Assembly (NCBI GenBank): GCA_963834305.1
Contig: CAWIAX010000002.1
Coordinates: forward strand, 806,001-870,000
Direction: 5' to 3'
DNA from: JACCXG01 sp963834305
GTDB lineage: Bacteria > Acidobacteriota > Vicinamibacteria > Vicinamibacterales > 2-12-FULL-66-21
Length of the DNA stretch: 64,000 nucleotides
The notes beneath the pieces are model-generated. The model had not been told where the DNA came from. It worked only from the letters and a program-made list of their open reading frames with translations, and ran no database searches. The stretch's first letter is position 1. The number at the start of each line of letters is the position of its first letter. The position numbers and the translations under genes are program-made. Of the stretch, positions 42,528 through 54,395 are shown in pieces.

Positions 42528-43798
42528 TGCGGGCGTCCGACCACGATCGCGCTGTTCTTCGAGCCAAATCCCAGGCAGTTGCACAGCGCGGCTCCCGGCT
42601 CCCCCGCCCGCCCCTCGAGCGGGATGAAGTCCATGTCGCATTCGGGATCCGGGTCGCGGAGATTGATCGTGGGCGGCAGGAAGCCGTTGGCCATCGCCAG
42701 GGCGGTGGTGACGATGCCGGCGGCGCCGCTGGCGCCCTGCGGATGGCCGATCATCGACTTGGTCGAGGAGCCCGGCACGCGATCGGCCAGCGGCCCCAGC
42801 AGCTCGCGGACACAGCGCGCCTCCATCGCGTCGTTGAGCATCGTGGAGGTGCCGTGGTAGTTGACGTAGCCAATCTCTTCCAGCGCGCGGCCCGAGCGCG
42901 CGACGGCCAGCTGCATCGCCTGCACGATCTGCCGGCCGTCGGGATGCATCTGCACGCGGTGGTAGGCGTCACAGGTGGAGCCGTAGCCGTCGATGGTCGC
43001 GTAGACCCGCGCCCCTCGCGCGCGCGCCCGATCCTCGCGCTCGAGCACCACCATCCAGGCGCCTTCTCCCAGCACGAAGCCGTCGCGGCCCCGGTCGAAC
43101 GGACGCGAGGCGGTGGCCGGCGCGTCGTTGTAGCGGGTCGCCACGACACGCATCTTCGAGAAGCCGAAGATCATGCCGGGCGTCACGCAGGCATCCGCGC
43201 CGCCCGACAGCAGCACCTCGGCGTCGCCGGCGCGAATCAGCGACGCGGCGTAGGCGATCGCATCGGTCGAGCTCGTGCAGCCGGTGGAGATGACGTGGCT
43301 GATGCCGTGCAGCTCGAGGGCGATGGAGATCTCGCTCGAGACCATGCCGACGATCGAGACGGGAATGGCGTACGGGGTGACGCGCTTCCAGCCGTCGCCG
43401 AAGAACTCGGCATATTGCCGTTCCGCGACGTCGATCCCCCCGGCGCCGCTGCCGACGAGCACACCCGCGCCCGGCTCGTTGAGCCGCAGGCCGGCGTCGC
43501 TCCAGGCTTCCGTGGCGGCCAGCACCGAAATCAGCGACGTCTTCGAGTAGCGACGGGGATCGGCGCGGCCGGAGGCCGGTCCGTCACCTGCGCGCTCGAG
43601 CGCGAACGGACTGTCGCCGATGGCCACCGGCGGCGTTGGCGCCGCCACCGTGCAGGGGAATGGCGATGCGTCGAATTCGGTGATGGCGCGGGTGGCCGAA
43701 CAGCCGCGGCTCACGTGCCGCCAGAAGCAGTCACGTCCCACACCGTATGGGGACACCACGCCAATGCCGGTGATGGCCACACGGCGGTCGCCTGACAT
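42524..43798 (-). CDS. Beta-ketoacyl synthase, KS-alpha/FabF-like
   Basis: A 424-residue condensing enzyme with the full triad Cys174 (STGCTSSTDA), His315 (NYHGTST) and His352 (IGHPQGASG). The TGCTS active site and CDAYHRVQMHPDG and DPECDMDFIPLEGR segments are closer to type II polyketide KS-alpha than to housekeeping FabF, judged by eye. No chain-length factor or ACP gene is adjacent. It is first in a four-gene coupled operon and has a -10 element seven bases before its ATG. Confidence 0.88.
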   Translation of the reverse strand: MSGDRRVAITGIGVVSPYGVGRDCFWRHVSRGCSATRAITEFDASPFPCTVAAPTPPVAIGDSPFALERAGDGPASGRADPRRYSKTSLISVLAATEAWSDAGLRLNEPGAGVLVGSGAGGIDVAERQYAEFFGDGWKRVTPYAIPVSIVGMVSSEISIALELHGISHVISTGCTSSTDAIAYAASLIRAGDAEVLLSGGADACVTPGMIFGFSKMRVVATRYNDAPATASRPFDRGRDGFVLGEGAWMVVLEREDRARARGARVYATIDGYGSTCDAYHRVQMHPDGRQIVQAMQLAVARSGRALEEIGYVNYHGTSTMLNDAMEARCVRELLGPLADRVPGSSTKSMIGHPQGASGAAGIVTTALAMANGFLPPTINLRDPDPECDMDFIPLEGRAGEPGAALCNCLGFGSKNSAIVVGRPQ

Positions 43799-43804
43799 AG
43801 CTCC

Positions 43805-43811
43805 TATAATA
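43805..43811. promoter_or_regulatory. Shared divergent promoter core
   Basis: Seven A/T bases give TATAAT on the plus strand (43805-43810, 13 bases before the ATG at 43824) and TATTAT on the minus strand (43811-43806, seven bases before the ATG at 43798). The two start codons are only 25 bases apart. Confidence 0.6.
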
Positions 43812-43823
43812 GTCCGCGCCGTC

Positions 43824-44564
43824 ATGCTCCCCACCCGGCTCGGCTCCCGACACCATGCGACGGCGCCGCTGCTCTTCGCCTGGGGCGGCGCGGCCGCCTT
43901 CGTCCTCTCGCTGATCGTCTTCCTGCACGCGTATCTGGTGCGCTTCGGCGCGCCGGCGGGCCACGCGCACCTCATCCGCGCAGCCGCCATCGATATCGTC
44001 CTCTTCAGCGCCTTCGCACTCCACCACAGCCTGCTGGCGCGGACGCCGATGAAAGTTCGCGTCGGCCGCCTCGCGGCGCCGGCGCTCGAACGCTCGATCT
44101 ACACGTGGATCGCCAGCCTGCTGTTCACACTGGTCTGTGTCCTCTGGCAGCCGGTGCCGGGCGAGCTCTATCACGCCACGGGTGCTGCCGCCGCCCCCGG
44201 CGTCCTGGCCCAGGCGCTGGGCATCCTGATCACGATGCGCAGTTCGGCGCGCCTCGACGTGCTCGATCTCGCTGGCGTCCGGCCGCTGCTCCCGGCGCCG
44301 GCCGCGGCCGCGCCGGCGCGGGTGCCGCTGGCCACGACCGGCCTCTACGGGTTCGTCCGCCACCCGCTCTACTTCGGCTGGATCCTGTTCGTCTTCGGCG
44401 CGCCGCACATGACCCTGACCCGCCTCGTATTCGCGGTCGTCAGCTCGCTCTACCTCGTCGCCGCGGTGCCCTTCGAGGAGCGCGGCCTGGTGGAGATCTT
44501 CGGCGACGAATACCGCGCGTATCAATCACGCGTGCGCTGGCGGATCGTCAGGGGCCTCTACTGA
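43824..44564 (+). CDS. NnrU/isoprenylcysteine methyltransferase-like membrane protein
   Basis: A 246-residue protein with about six helices and the ICMT/PEMT-type motif TTGLYGFVRHPLYFGWILF and a C-terminal FEERGLVEIFGDEYRAYQ. It probably methylates a membrane-borne substrate. Divergent from the ketosynthase operon across a shared promoter core, so co-regulation is likely, giving two ICMT-like enzymes around one cluster. Confidence 0.8.
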   Translation: MLPTRLGSRHHATAPLLFAWGGAAAFVLSLIVFLHAYLVRFGAPAGHAHLIRAAAIDIVLFSAFALHHSLLARTPMKVRVGRLAAPALERSIYTWIASLLFTLVCVLWQPVPGELYHATGAAAAPGVLAQALGILITMRSSARLDVLDLAGVRPLLPAPAAAAPARVPLATTGLYGFVRHPLYFGWILFVFGAPHMTLTRLVFAVVSSLYLVAAVPFEERGLVEIFGDEYRAYQSRVRWRIVRGLY

Positions 44565-44615
44565 CACGATCGACGTGCGGCGCGCGCGCCGCAGGGCCGC
44601 CGCGGCGGCGGGTGC

Positions 44616-44621
44616 TATGAT
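44616..44621 (+). promoter_or_regulatory. -10 element upstream of lon
   Basis: TATGAT ends six bases before an in-frame GTG at 44628. Transcription should begin at or near that GTG, 75 bases before the ATG used here for lon. Confidence 0.45.
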
Positions 44622-44702
44622 CCCGGGGTGCGCGTGACATTGCGCGCGCTGCACGTCCGCCGACCGCGTCCCATGTCAGCCGCCAGTCCACCAAGAGAGG
44701 CG

Positions 44703-47093
<2,391 letters not shown>

Positions 47094-47097
47094 GCCC

Positions 47098-48210
47098 GTG
47101 GCGGCCGTCGCCTTCTATGTCTCCGGCCACGGCTTCGGCCACGCCATCCGCCAGTTCGCCATCATCGAAGCGCTGCTGAGCCGTACCAGGCCCGGCCTGC
47201 GCGTGCTCGTGCGCACGTCGGCGCCGCGCTGGCTGTTCGAGCCGGCCGCGCCCGCCGCGCTCGCCGTCGAGCCGGCCGAGACCGACACCGGCGTCGTCCA
47301 GATCGATGCGCTCCGGCTCGACGCGGGCGAGACGATCGCGCGGGCGCGCGCCTTCTACGACGAACTGCCCCGGCGCGCCGCGGAGGAAGCCGCGCGGCTG
47401 CGGGCGCACGACGTCGCGCTCGTGGTGGCCGACGCCCCGCCGCTCGCCTGCGCCGCCGCGGAGCGGGCCGGCGTGCCGTCGGTCGTGTGCGCCAACTTCA
47501 CCTGGGATTGGATCTATGCCGGGTACCGGGACGTTCCTGGCGCGGAGCAGGTTCTGCAGGCCATGCGCGCGAGCTACAGCCTGGCCGACGCGGCCTGGCG
47601 CCTGCCGATGCACGGCGGGTTCGACGGCTTCAGCACCGTGATCGATGTGCCGCTGGTGGCGCGCCGCTCCGGGCCCGGCACGCGCGCCCGGCTGCGCGAG
47701 CGCTTCGGCCTCCCGCCGGACCGCCCCATCGCGCTCGTCTCGTTCGGCGGCTACGGCGTGCGCGATCTGCCGCTCGACCGGCTCGACTGCCGCGGACGCT
47801 GGGATATCGCGGTCACCATGCCCGGAGTCCAGGCGGCGGATCTGCCGCCGGGCGTCCACGGCGTGCCGCAGGAGCTCATCTCCGCCCGCGGCCTGCGCTA
47901 CGAGGATCTGGTGCGCGCCGCCGACGTCGTCATCACCAAGCCGGGTTACGGGATGATTTCCGACTGCATCGCCAACGGTACGGCAATGCTCTACACATCA
48001 CGAGGACGCTTCGCGGAGTACGACGTGCTCGTGCGCGAGATGCCACGGTTCGTGAAGTGCGCGTATCTGGAGATGGAAGCGTTCCTGGCGGGGCGGTGGC
48101 TGGAGGGCCTGGACCGCGCGGCATCGCAGCCTGAGCCTGCCGAACAGCCGGGAACCGATGGGGCGGCGGTGGTGGCCGGATTGATCCTGGAGCGGCTCGC
48201 GCTTACTTGA
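47098..48210 (+). CDS. Glycosyltransferase-like protein (GT-B fold)
   Basis: A 370-residue protein with the N-terminal motif FYVSGHGFGHAIRQFAIIEAL and a C-terminal nucleotide-sugar-like region (SARGLRYEDLVRAADVVITKPGYGMISDCIANGT), as in MurG/UGT-type and L-arabinokinase N-terminal domains. It probably transfers a sugar; donor and acceptor unknown. GTG start four bases after the lon stop. The 3' end overlaps the convergent methyltransferase gene by eight bases. Confidence 0.75.
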   Translation: MAAVAFYVSGHGFGHAIRQFAIIEALLSRTRPGLRVLVRTSAPRWLFEPAAPAALAVEPAETDTGVVQIDALRLDAGETIARARAFYDELPRRAAEEAARLRAHDVALVVADAPPLACAAAERAGVPSVVCANFTWDWIYAGYRDVPGAEQVLQAMRASYSLADAAWRLPMHGGFDGFSTVIDVPLVARRSGPGTRARLRERFGLPPDRPIALVSFGGYGVRDLPLDRLDCRGRWDIAVTMPGVQAADLPPGVHGVPQELISARGLRYEDLVRAADVVITKPGYGMISDCIANGTAMLYTSRGRFAEYDVLVREMPRFVKCAYLEMEAFLAGRWLEGLDRAASQPEPAEQPGTDGAAVVAGLILERLALT

Positions 48211-48904
48211 CGGCGGTGACCAGCGACCAGATGCGGGGGAAATTGACCTTTTCGATCGAGATGGGCTTCAGGTCTGCCTGCGCCAGGAACGCCGGCAGGT
48301 CCAGATCGGCCTTGAACCCGATGTGGATGGTCATCGGCGAGATCAGGCGTTCGAGCCGCGAGAGGATCGGATTCGGGCTGAGGAAATGGTTCAGGAAGAT
48401 GATGCGGCCGCCGGGACGGCAGACGCGGCGCATCTCCTGGGCCACCTTGATCGGATCCGGGACCACGCTGATGAGGTAAGGCGCGTAGACGATGTCGAAG
48501 TACCGTCGGCGAACTTGAGGTCGGCCGCGTCCATCTGCAGCAGGCGGATGTTGCGGGGCGCGTCCTTGCGCGCCGCCCGCTCACGCGCCTTCTCGAGCAT
48601 GGACGACGAGAAGTCGATGCCGGTGACGGCGCAGTCGCTGCGGATAGAGGGAGAGGTTGATGCCGGTGCCGACGCCGACCTCGAGCACGCGCTCGGCCGA
48701 CTGGATGTCCATCCGCTGGATGGCCTGGAGCCGTCCGGGATGGAGCGTCGGGCCGAAGGTCAGGTCGTAGACCTTGGCGAGCTTGTCGTAGACCCCTTCG
48801 ACGAAGTCGTTTTCGACCACGGTGACGGAGAGCGCCCGTGTGGCCGCGTCCGGACCGGCCACCATTTCGTCTTCGAGCTCTGTCTTCCGGTCGAATAAAG
48901 GCAT
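48203..48904 (-). CDS. PmtA-like SAM-dependent methyltransferase (two frameshifts)
   Basis: About 233 residues when repaired. Segments in three frames read in order: FVEGVYDKLAKVYDLTFGP and VLEVGVGTGINLSLYP (SAM motif I); DFSSSMLEKARERAA; MVPDPIKVAQEMRRVCRPGG (motif of the last strand), ending LVTAVK. One extra base near 48640 and one missing near 48501 explain the breaks. The layout resembles bacterial phosphatidylethanolamine N-methyltransferases (PmtA), so phospholipid methylation is likely. The errors belong to the indel-rich patch described in the findings. Confidence 0.72.
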
Positions 48905-49038
48905 CAAATCATCCCCGACCGTTCACCTGGCGAACGGCGCATGCCGGTTACCTTGCAAGCCTGGGACCGCCAACCTTCGGGTACACAACAGCTTGGCGAC
49001 TATATCCCGACCCTCGGGCATGGAACAAGTCAAAGCCC

Positions 49039-50909
49039 TCAGGCCGTGACCGCGTCCATGACCCCGAGCGCTGTCTCGATCGAGCCCACCGCGGTCGAAA
49101 TCTGTATGCCCTGCACGAGGGGGCGCACCTCCGCGGCGATCTCCCGGGCGATGGCCAGCCCCTCGGCGGCACGCCCGGCCGTTGCCGTCGGCCTGGCGCA
49201 TCCGCTCCACCACGGCTTCCGGCACCCGCACGCCGGGCACCTCGTTGGCCATGAACTCGGCATGGCGCAGGCTCTCGAGCGGCAGGATGCCGGCGAGGAT
49301 GGGAATCCCGGTCCCTTCGACGCGCTCGAGGAACGCCGCCAGCTCGCCGGCGCTCGAAGACCGGCTGGGTGATCGCGAACTCCGCACCAGCCTCGACCTT
49401 GTAGGCGAAGCGCCGGATCTCGTCGTCGAGGTCGAGCGCCCCCGGGTTGACGGCCACCCCGATGTGGAACGCGGTCGGCTGCCCGATCGGCTGCTGCCCG
49501 ATGTCGAACCCCCGGTTGAGGCGGGCCACGACGTTGGTGAGGCCGATCGAGTCCACGTCGAACACGGCGGTCGCGTCGGGGTAGTCGCCCATGCGCGGCG
49601 GATCCCCGGTCACGATGAGCAGGTTGCGGACCCCCATCGAATGCGCACCGAGCAGGTCGGACTGCATGCCGAGCAGGTTCCGGTCGCGGCAGGCGTAGTG
49701 CAGGATGGTCTCGAGCCCGGCCTGCTGCTGGACGAGCAGCGCCGCCGCCAGCGCGCTCATGCGGGCGCTGGCGCGCGGGCCGTCGGGGATGTTGACGAGG
49801 TCCACGCCGTGGATGCGCAGCTGGCGGGCCTGCTCGACGAGCGCCTCGGCGTGATGGCCGCGCGGCGGCATCAGCTCGACCGTGACGGTGAAGACGCCCC
49901 GGGCGAGGGCATTGGCCATGCGCGACTTCTCGCCCGCGAGCCACGGGTGGCGCGGCCGGCTCCGACACGCGCGCCTGGTCCTCCGGATCTTCGCCCGCGC
50001 CGGTCCGGCCGGCCCGGCCACGCCCGTGGCGAGTGCCCGCACCGCCGTCTTGATGTGCCGGACGTGTTCGGGCGTCGTGCCGCAGCAGCCGCCCACCAGC
50101 CGGACGCCGTTGTTGACGAAGCGGCGCGCGTACGACGCCATGTACTCGGGCGAGCGACAGGTAGATGTTGCGGCCTTCAATCTCGCGCGGCCGGCCGGCG
50201 TTCGGCTGCGCCGACAGCGGCACCCGCGCCACGCGCGCCATGCGCTCGATGGTCTCGAGCATCGCCGGCGGGGCCGACGCTGCAGTTGATGCCGATGACG
50301 GTGGCGCCGAGCGCCTCCAGCTGCGGGACGAAGGCCTCCGGCGGCGCGCCGTCGCAGCGTGTTGCCGTCGTCTTCCGTCGTCGTGACCTGCGCGACGATC
50401 GGCAGGTCGGAGAGGCTGCGGATCGCGCTGATCGCCGCGCCAATCTCGTTGACGTCGTGGAACGTCTCGAGGATGAAGAGCTCGACGCCGCCTTCGATGC
50501 AGCGCCGGCGGCCTGCTCCGCGAAGTAGCGCCTGGGCTTCGTCGACCCCGGTCTTCCCCCACGGCTCGATGCGGATGCCGAGCGGGCCGATCGCGCCGGC
50601 CACGTAGGCCTGCTCGCGCGCGGCGTGGCGCGCGATGCGCGCCCCCTGCGCGTTGATCGCCTTGACCCGGTCGCCCAGACCGAAGGGGGCGAGCTTGACG
50701 CGGTTGGCGCCGAACGTGTTGGTCTCGATCACGTCGGCCCCGGCCCGCACGTAGGCCTGGTGCACCTCGGCGACCAGGTCCGGCTGGGTCAGGTTCAGCT
50801 CGTCGAACGAGCGGTTGAGGAAGATGCCGTGCGCGTACAGCATCGTCCCCATCGCGCCGTCGCAGACGAGGACGCGGCGGGACAGCTCTTCCTGGAACGG
50901 TGCCTTCAT
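49039..50909 (-). CDS. Homocysteine S-methyltransferase / 5,10-methylenetetrahydrofolate reductase fusion (many frameshifts)
   Basis: Roughly 620 residues when repaired. N-terminal Hcy-binding domain: LVCDGAMGTMLYAHGI, then a zinc-Cys site in INCSVG and GGCCGTTPEHVRHI. C-terminal MTHFR TIM barrel: VFTVTVELMPPRG, LLIVTGDPPRMGDYPDAT, AFHIGVAVNPGA, ending ETALGVMDAVTA. This is the YitJ-type bifunctional enzyme feeding methyl groups to methionine, without a cobalamin domain. At least eight single-base insertions (three within 30 bases near 50515, then near 50355, 50266, 50158, 49934, 49356, 49172) break the frame while protein similarity is intact. The ATG at 50909 follows GAGAG. Confidence 0.8.
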
Positions 50910-50928
50910 GACGCTCTCGAAATCACAT

Positions 50929-51607
50929 TCACGCGGCGCGCACCTCGTAGCGCAGCGACGCCCGGTCAATCAGCAGGTACGAGCGGCCGACACGAGGTCC
51001 AGCCCGACGGACGGCACCCCCTCGCACTGCTGCTCGACGAACCGATGATGATGACCGAACAGGTGGAGCCGCGGGCGCATCGACGCCAGCACCTCGTTGA
51101 TCGGCGTCTTGCCCGCCTCGATGCCCGGCCGACCTTGAACGGCCGCGGCGCCTCGTGTGTCAGGCACACGTCGATGCGCTCGAGGGCCCGGCAGGCTTCC
51201 ACTTCCTCCCGGACGAAATGCCGCCGCTTGTCGGCCAGCGCAGTGGCCTTCGCGGTCCGCTTGACCGGGTGCGGCAGGGCGGCGGCCGCCGTGTCGTACC
51301 AGGTCGGCGCGAACGTGCCGCCCAGCCCGGCAACCCGCAGCCCGTCGATCTCCACGGGCGTGGCATTCGGCAGGTAGCGCAGGTTCACCGCGACGGTGCC
51401 GGACGCCAGCGCATCGAAGCCTTCGTTGTTGCCTTTGATGAAGTAGAGCGGCGCCGGCATCGCCTGGTATCGTCCTTCCACATCCGCGACGTCCCCGACC
51501 GAGAGCCAGAACGGCACGTCCGGATGACGGGCCATGATCCGGCAGGCGCTGTCGAAATCGCCGTGGATGTCGCCAAGGGCGCCGAAGGGGCCGCCGGAGG
51601 TCGCCAT
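50929..51607 (-). CDS. Metallophosphoesterase (frameshifted)
   Basis: About 226 residues when repaired. Calcineurin-type motifs: GDIHGDFDS, LSVGDVADVEG, YFIKGNNEG, LTHEAP and LHLFGHHHRF, with the metal-binding Asp, Asn and His residues in order. Substrate unknown. A missing G in a G-run near 51124 and another slip near 50986 move the frame; the true end is probably the TGA at 50929-50931 (SYLLIDRASLRYEVRAA). Start ATG 51607, 65 bases after nuoI. The gene downstream is the methyltransferase/MTHFR fusion. Confidence 0.72.
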
Positions 51608-51671
51608 GAGGCGGGGCTGGCCGGCGGGTGCGTGGGCAGTCACCGGCAGGCGACCCGGCCCGGCCCGGCGA

Positions 51672-52110
51672 TCAGCGGGCGGGCGGGGCCGACGGCGCCG
51701 CCGGCACCAGCAGGTCCAGCTTGTCCCAGATGAAGTCCTTGTTGCTGTAGACGGCGAGCTCGTAGTCCTTGCCCATGAAGATCGCCGACACGGGGCAGGC
51801 CTCTTCGCAGAAGCCGCAGAAGATGCAGCGGGTCTTGTGGATCTGGTAGACCTTCGCGTAGCGCGGGACCGGCCTGCACGGAGCCGTCGTTCTCCGCCGC
51901 CTCGAGGTAGATGGCGTCGGCCGGGCAGGCCACCGCGCACAGGCCGCAGGCCACGCACTTCTCCAGGCCGTTCTCGTCGCGCATCAACACCTGTTTCCCG
52001 CGGTACTTCGGAAACACCGGGACCTTCTGGTCCGGGTAGTTGACCGTGATCGGCCGCTTGAAGATGTGCTTGAAGGTAGTGGCGAAGCCGACGAGGAACG
52101 GACGGATCAT
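51672..52110 (-). CDS. nuoI: NADH-quinone oxidoreductase subunit I-like 2x[4Fe-4S] protein (frameshifted)
   Basis: A 145-residue NuoI homologue when repaired: KHIFKRPITVNYPDQ, first cluster CVACGLCAVACP, second cluster CIFCGFCEEACP. In complex I it carries clusters N6a and N6b. An extra base in a three-G run at 51865-51867 breaks the frame between the clusters. No other nuo gene is in the window. TATGAT lies six bases before the ATG (52122-52117), a leaderless-type promoter. Confidence 0.85.
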
Positions 52111-52116
52111 CCGGTG

Positions 52117-52122
52117 ATCATA
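52117..52122 (-). promoter_or_regulatory. -10 element of a leaderless promoter for nuoI
   Basis: TATGAT on the minus strand, six bases before the ATG at 52110. Confidence 0.45.
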
Positions 52123-52214
52123 TCAAGCCCGGGGCCAAACGTCACCGTCCCGGTGCCCGAGGCGGCGGTCAAACCTCCAGAAATGTTATATTTACGCTCG
52201 GACACGCGCACCAC

Positions 52215-53531
52215 ATGCCCCACGAAACGCGGCTGCTAGCCCCGGTCGAGTTCCTGCTGACGACCCTTATGGCCAAGCTGGCCGTCGTGGCCGTGCTGTC
52301 GACGATGCTGGTGCGGTTCCCGTGGTTCCGGCGGATCCTGCTGACCGAGAAGCGGGACTGGCCAGAGCGGCTGATCTTTGCCGCCAGCCTCGGCCTGCCG
52401 CTGACCGCCGGCGTCATCTCTCGCCTCCTGCTCAACTACGAGGCGGCGGACCTGACGCTGGCGGGCTCGTTCCTCGCCGGGCTGCTGGCCGGGCCCTACG
52501 CCGGCGCGATCGTCGGCACGATGATGGGCATTCCCGCCACCGTCGCCGGGGAATGGATTGCGCTCCCCTTCGCGGTCGGCTGCGGGTTCGCCGGCGGCGG
52601 CCTGCGCGAGCTCTGCCCCAAAGAAGCGATCTGGCACTTCTCGCCGCTGTTCTTCACCGACCTGCACCGCAACGTCTGGCGGCTGGTGCGGCGGTTCCAG
52701 ATCGACTGGGTGGTCATCCTGCTGGCCGCCGCCGATCGGCCTCGAGATCATCCGGCAGGGGCTGGGGCACCGGTTCGGCGCCTTCCGGCTCTTCCACCAC
52801 GCGCCGCCCAACCCCTGGGTGGCGGCGCTGGTGATCCTCGCCACGGTGCTGTGCGTCGCGGTGCCGATCAAGATCTGGAACAGCGCGCGGATCGAGCACC
52901 GGCTGCAGGAACAGGAGAAGCTGCTGATGGCGGCGCGGGTCGAGGCGCTCGCCAGCCAGATCAATCCGCACTTCCTCTTCAACACGCTGACCTCGATCTC
53001 GTCGCTGATCCGGTCGCAGCCGGAGACGGCGCGGATGCTGATCGTCAAGCTGTCGGGGCTGCTGCGGCGGCTGCTCCGCAGCCAGGAACACTTCGTCACG
53101 CTGCGCGAGGAGCTCGAGGCGATCGACGAGTACCTCGACATCGAGACGCATCCGCTTCGGGCCGCGGCTGCGGATCGAGAAAGCGATCGACCCGGCCAGC
53201 CTCGACATCGTCGTGCCGAGCATGCTGCTGCAGCCGCTCGTCGAGAACTCGATCAAGCACGGGCTGTCGCCGAAGATCGGCGAGGGACGCATCACGATCC
53301 GCAGCGTCCGCGAGAAGGGGCACGCCATCATCGACGTCATCGACAACGGCGTCGGCGTCGGGCCGGCGCACGTCGAGCGGGTCAAGGCCGGGGGCATCGG
53401 CCTGCGCAACGTCAACGAGCGGCTGCGGGTCATCTACGGCGGCGAACTACCAGCTGCAGCTCGACAGCGTGCCCGGCCAGGGCACGTGCGCCCGCATCGT
53501 CATTCCCGAACTCGGATTCCGTCGCGGATGA
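52215..53531 (+). CDS. LytS-type sensor histidine kinase (three frameshifts)
   Basis: About 437 residues when repaired. An N-terminal 5TM sensor (FLAGLLAGPYAGAIVGTMMG) leads into a His_kinase domain of the LytS class with SQINPHFLFNTLTSISSLIR (phospho-acceptor His near 252) and an ATPase region with LLQPLVENSIKHGL, DNGVGV and GIGLRNVNERL. Insertions near 52731, 53149 and 53444 break the frame. It pairs with the LytTR regulator 63 bases downstream. Signal unknown; cell-envelope or small-metabolite sensing is typical of the class. Confidence 0.85.
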   Translation: MPHETRLLAPVEFLLTTLMAKLAVVAVLSTMLVRFPWFRRILLTEKRDWPERLIFAASLGLPLTAGVISRLLLNYEAADLTLAGSFLAGLLAGPYAGAIVGTMMGIPATVAGEWIALPFAVGCGFAGGGLRELCPKEAIWHFSPLFFTDLHRNVWRLVRRFQIDWVVILLAAADRPRDHPAGAGAPVRRLPALPPRAAQPLGGGAGDPRHGAVRRGADQDLEQRADRAPAAGTGEAADGGAGRGARQPDQSALPLQHADLDLVADPVAAGDGADADRQAVGAAAAAAPQPGTLRHAARGARGDRRVPRHRDASASGRGCGSRKRSTRPASTSSCRACCCSRSSRTRSSTGCRRRSARDASRSAASARRGTPSSTSSTTASASGRRTSSGSRPGASACATSTSGCGSSTAANYQLQLDSVPGQGTCARIVIPELGFRRG

Positions 53532-53594
53532 CCGCGTAGCCGCGATGAGCACCGAATCACTGCCAGCCGCTCCGGCCGGCGCCGGACGGCGCAC

Positions 53595-54395
53595 ATGGAC
53601 AGCCTGCACGGCCTCCGCGCCGTCGTCGTGGACGACGAGCAGCTCGCGCGGGACGAAGTGTGCTTCCTGCTCGGGCGAGATGGGGGGAGTGGAGGTCGTG
53701 GCGCAGGCCGTCCAACGGGGTCGAAGCGCTGCGAGGTCATCGAGGCCGAGAATCCGGACCTGGTGATGCTCGACGTCCAGATGCCGGGTTTGACCGGCTT
53801 CGAGGTCGCCCGCCGGCTGCGCGACGCCGGCGTCGAGACCCAGCTCGTCTTCGTGACCGCCTTCGACCAGCATGCCATCCAGGCGTTCGAGGTCAATGCC
53901 GTCGATTACCTGCTGAAACCGGTCGAAGCCGAGCCGGCTGCGGACCACCGTCGAGCGGGTGCGCCGGCGCCTCGCCGCCGAACGTCCGCCCGGCCGGGGC
54001 ACCGGCGAACGGCGAGCTGGACCGGCTGTTGCAGCTGCTGGCTCGAGCGGCAGGAGCACCGGGAGCAGCTGGCTGTCAAGATCGCCGACCGGTTCCTGCT
54101 CATCCAGGCCGACGAGGTCGTGCACGCCTCGGTTGAGGACGACGTCATCACGGTTGTAACGAACAGCTTGTCAGGAACGTCCAACTATCGGACACTGGAT
54201 GAGTTGCAGGCCCGGCTCGATCCGGCGGTGTTCTGGCGCGTCCATCGGTCGCACCTCGTGAACATCAACAAGATCAAGGAAATCGTCCCCTGGTTCAGCC
54301 GTAACTACATCTTGAAGATGAAGGACGGCAAGGGCAGCGAGATTCCGGTGAGCCGGTCCCAGACCAAGCGGCTTCGCGAGTACCTGAAGCTATGA
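53595..54395 (+). CDS. LytTR-family response regulator (compensated frameshifts)
   Basis: About 264 residues when repaired. Receiver: VVVDDEQLARDEVCFLL, phospho-Asp in LVMLDVQMPG, VTAFDQHAIQAFEV, YLLKPV. LytTR DNA-binding domain: FWRVHRSHLVNINKI, SRNYILKMKDGKGSEIPVSR. Three insertions between 53670 and 53740 and three between 53930 and 54045 garble two stretches but cancel, so the frame stays open. Partner of the upstream LytS kinase. Its TGA overlaps the lepB ATG (ATGA, 54392-54395). Confidence 0.85.
   Translation: MDSLHGLRAVVVDDEQLARDEVCFLLGRDGGSGGRGAGRPTGSKRCEVIEAENPDLVMLDVQMPGLTGFEVARRLRDAGVETQLVFVTAFDQHAIQAFEVNAVDYLLKPVEAEPAADHRRAGAPAPRRRTSARPGHRRTASWTGCCSCWLERQEHREQLAVKIADRFLLIQADEVVHASVEDDVITVVTNSLSGTSNYRTLDELQARLDPAVFWRVHRSHLVNINKIKEIVPWFSRNYILKMKDGKGSEIPVSRSQTKRLREYLKL

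Noticed and set aside
48203..54395. A decaying genomic island of pseudogenes
   Set aside because: Indels are single bases, repeatedly compensated, with residues conserved on both sides and no substitutions in key motifs. That pattern fits consensus errors better than decay.
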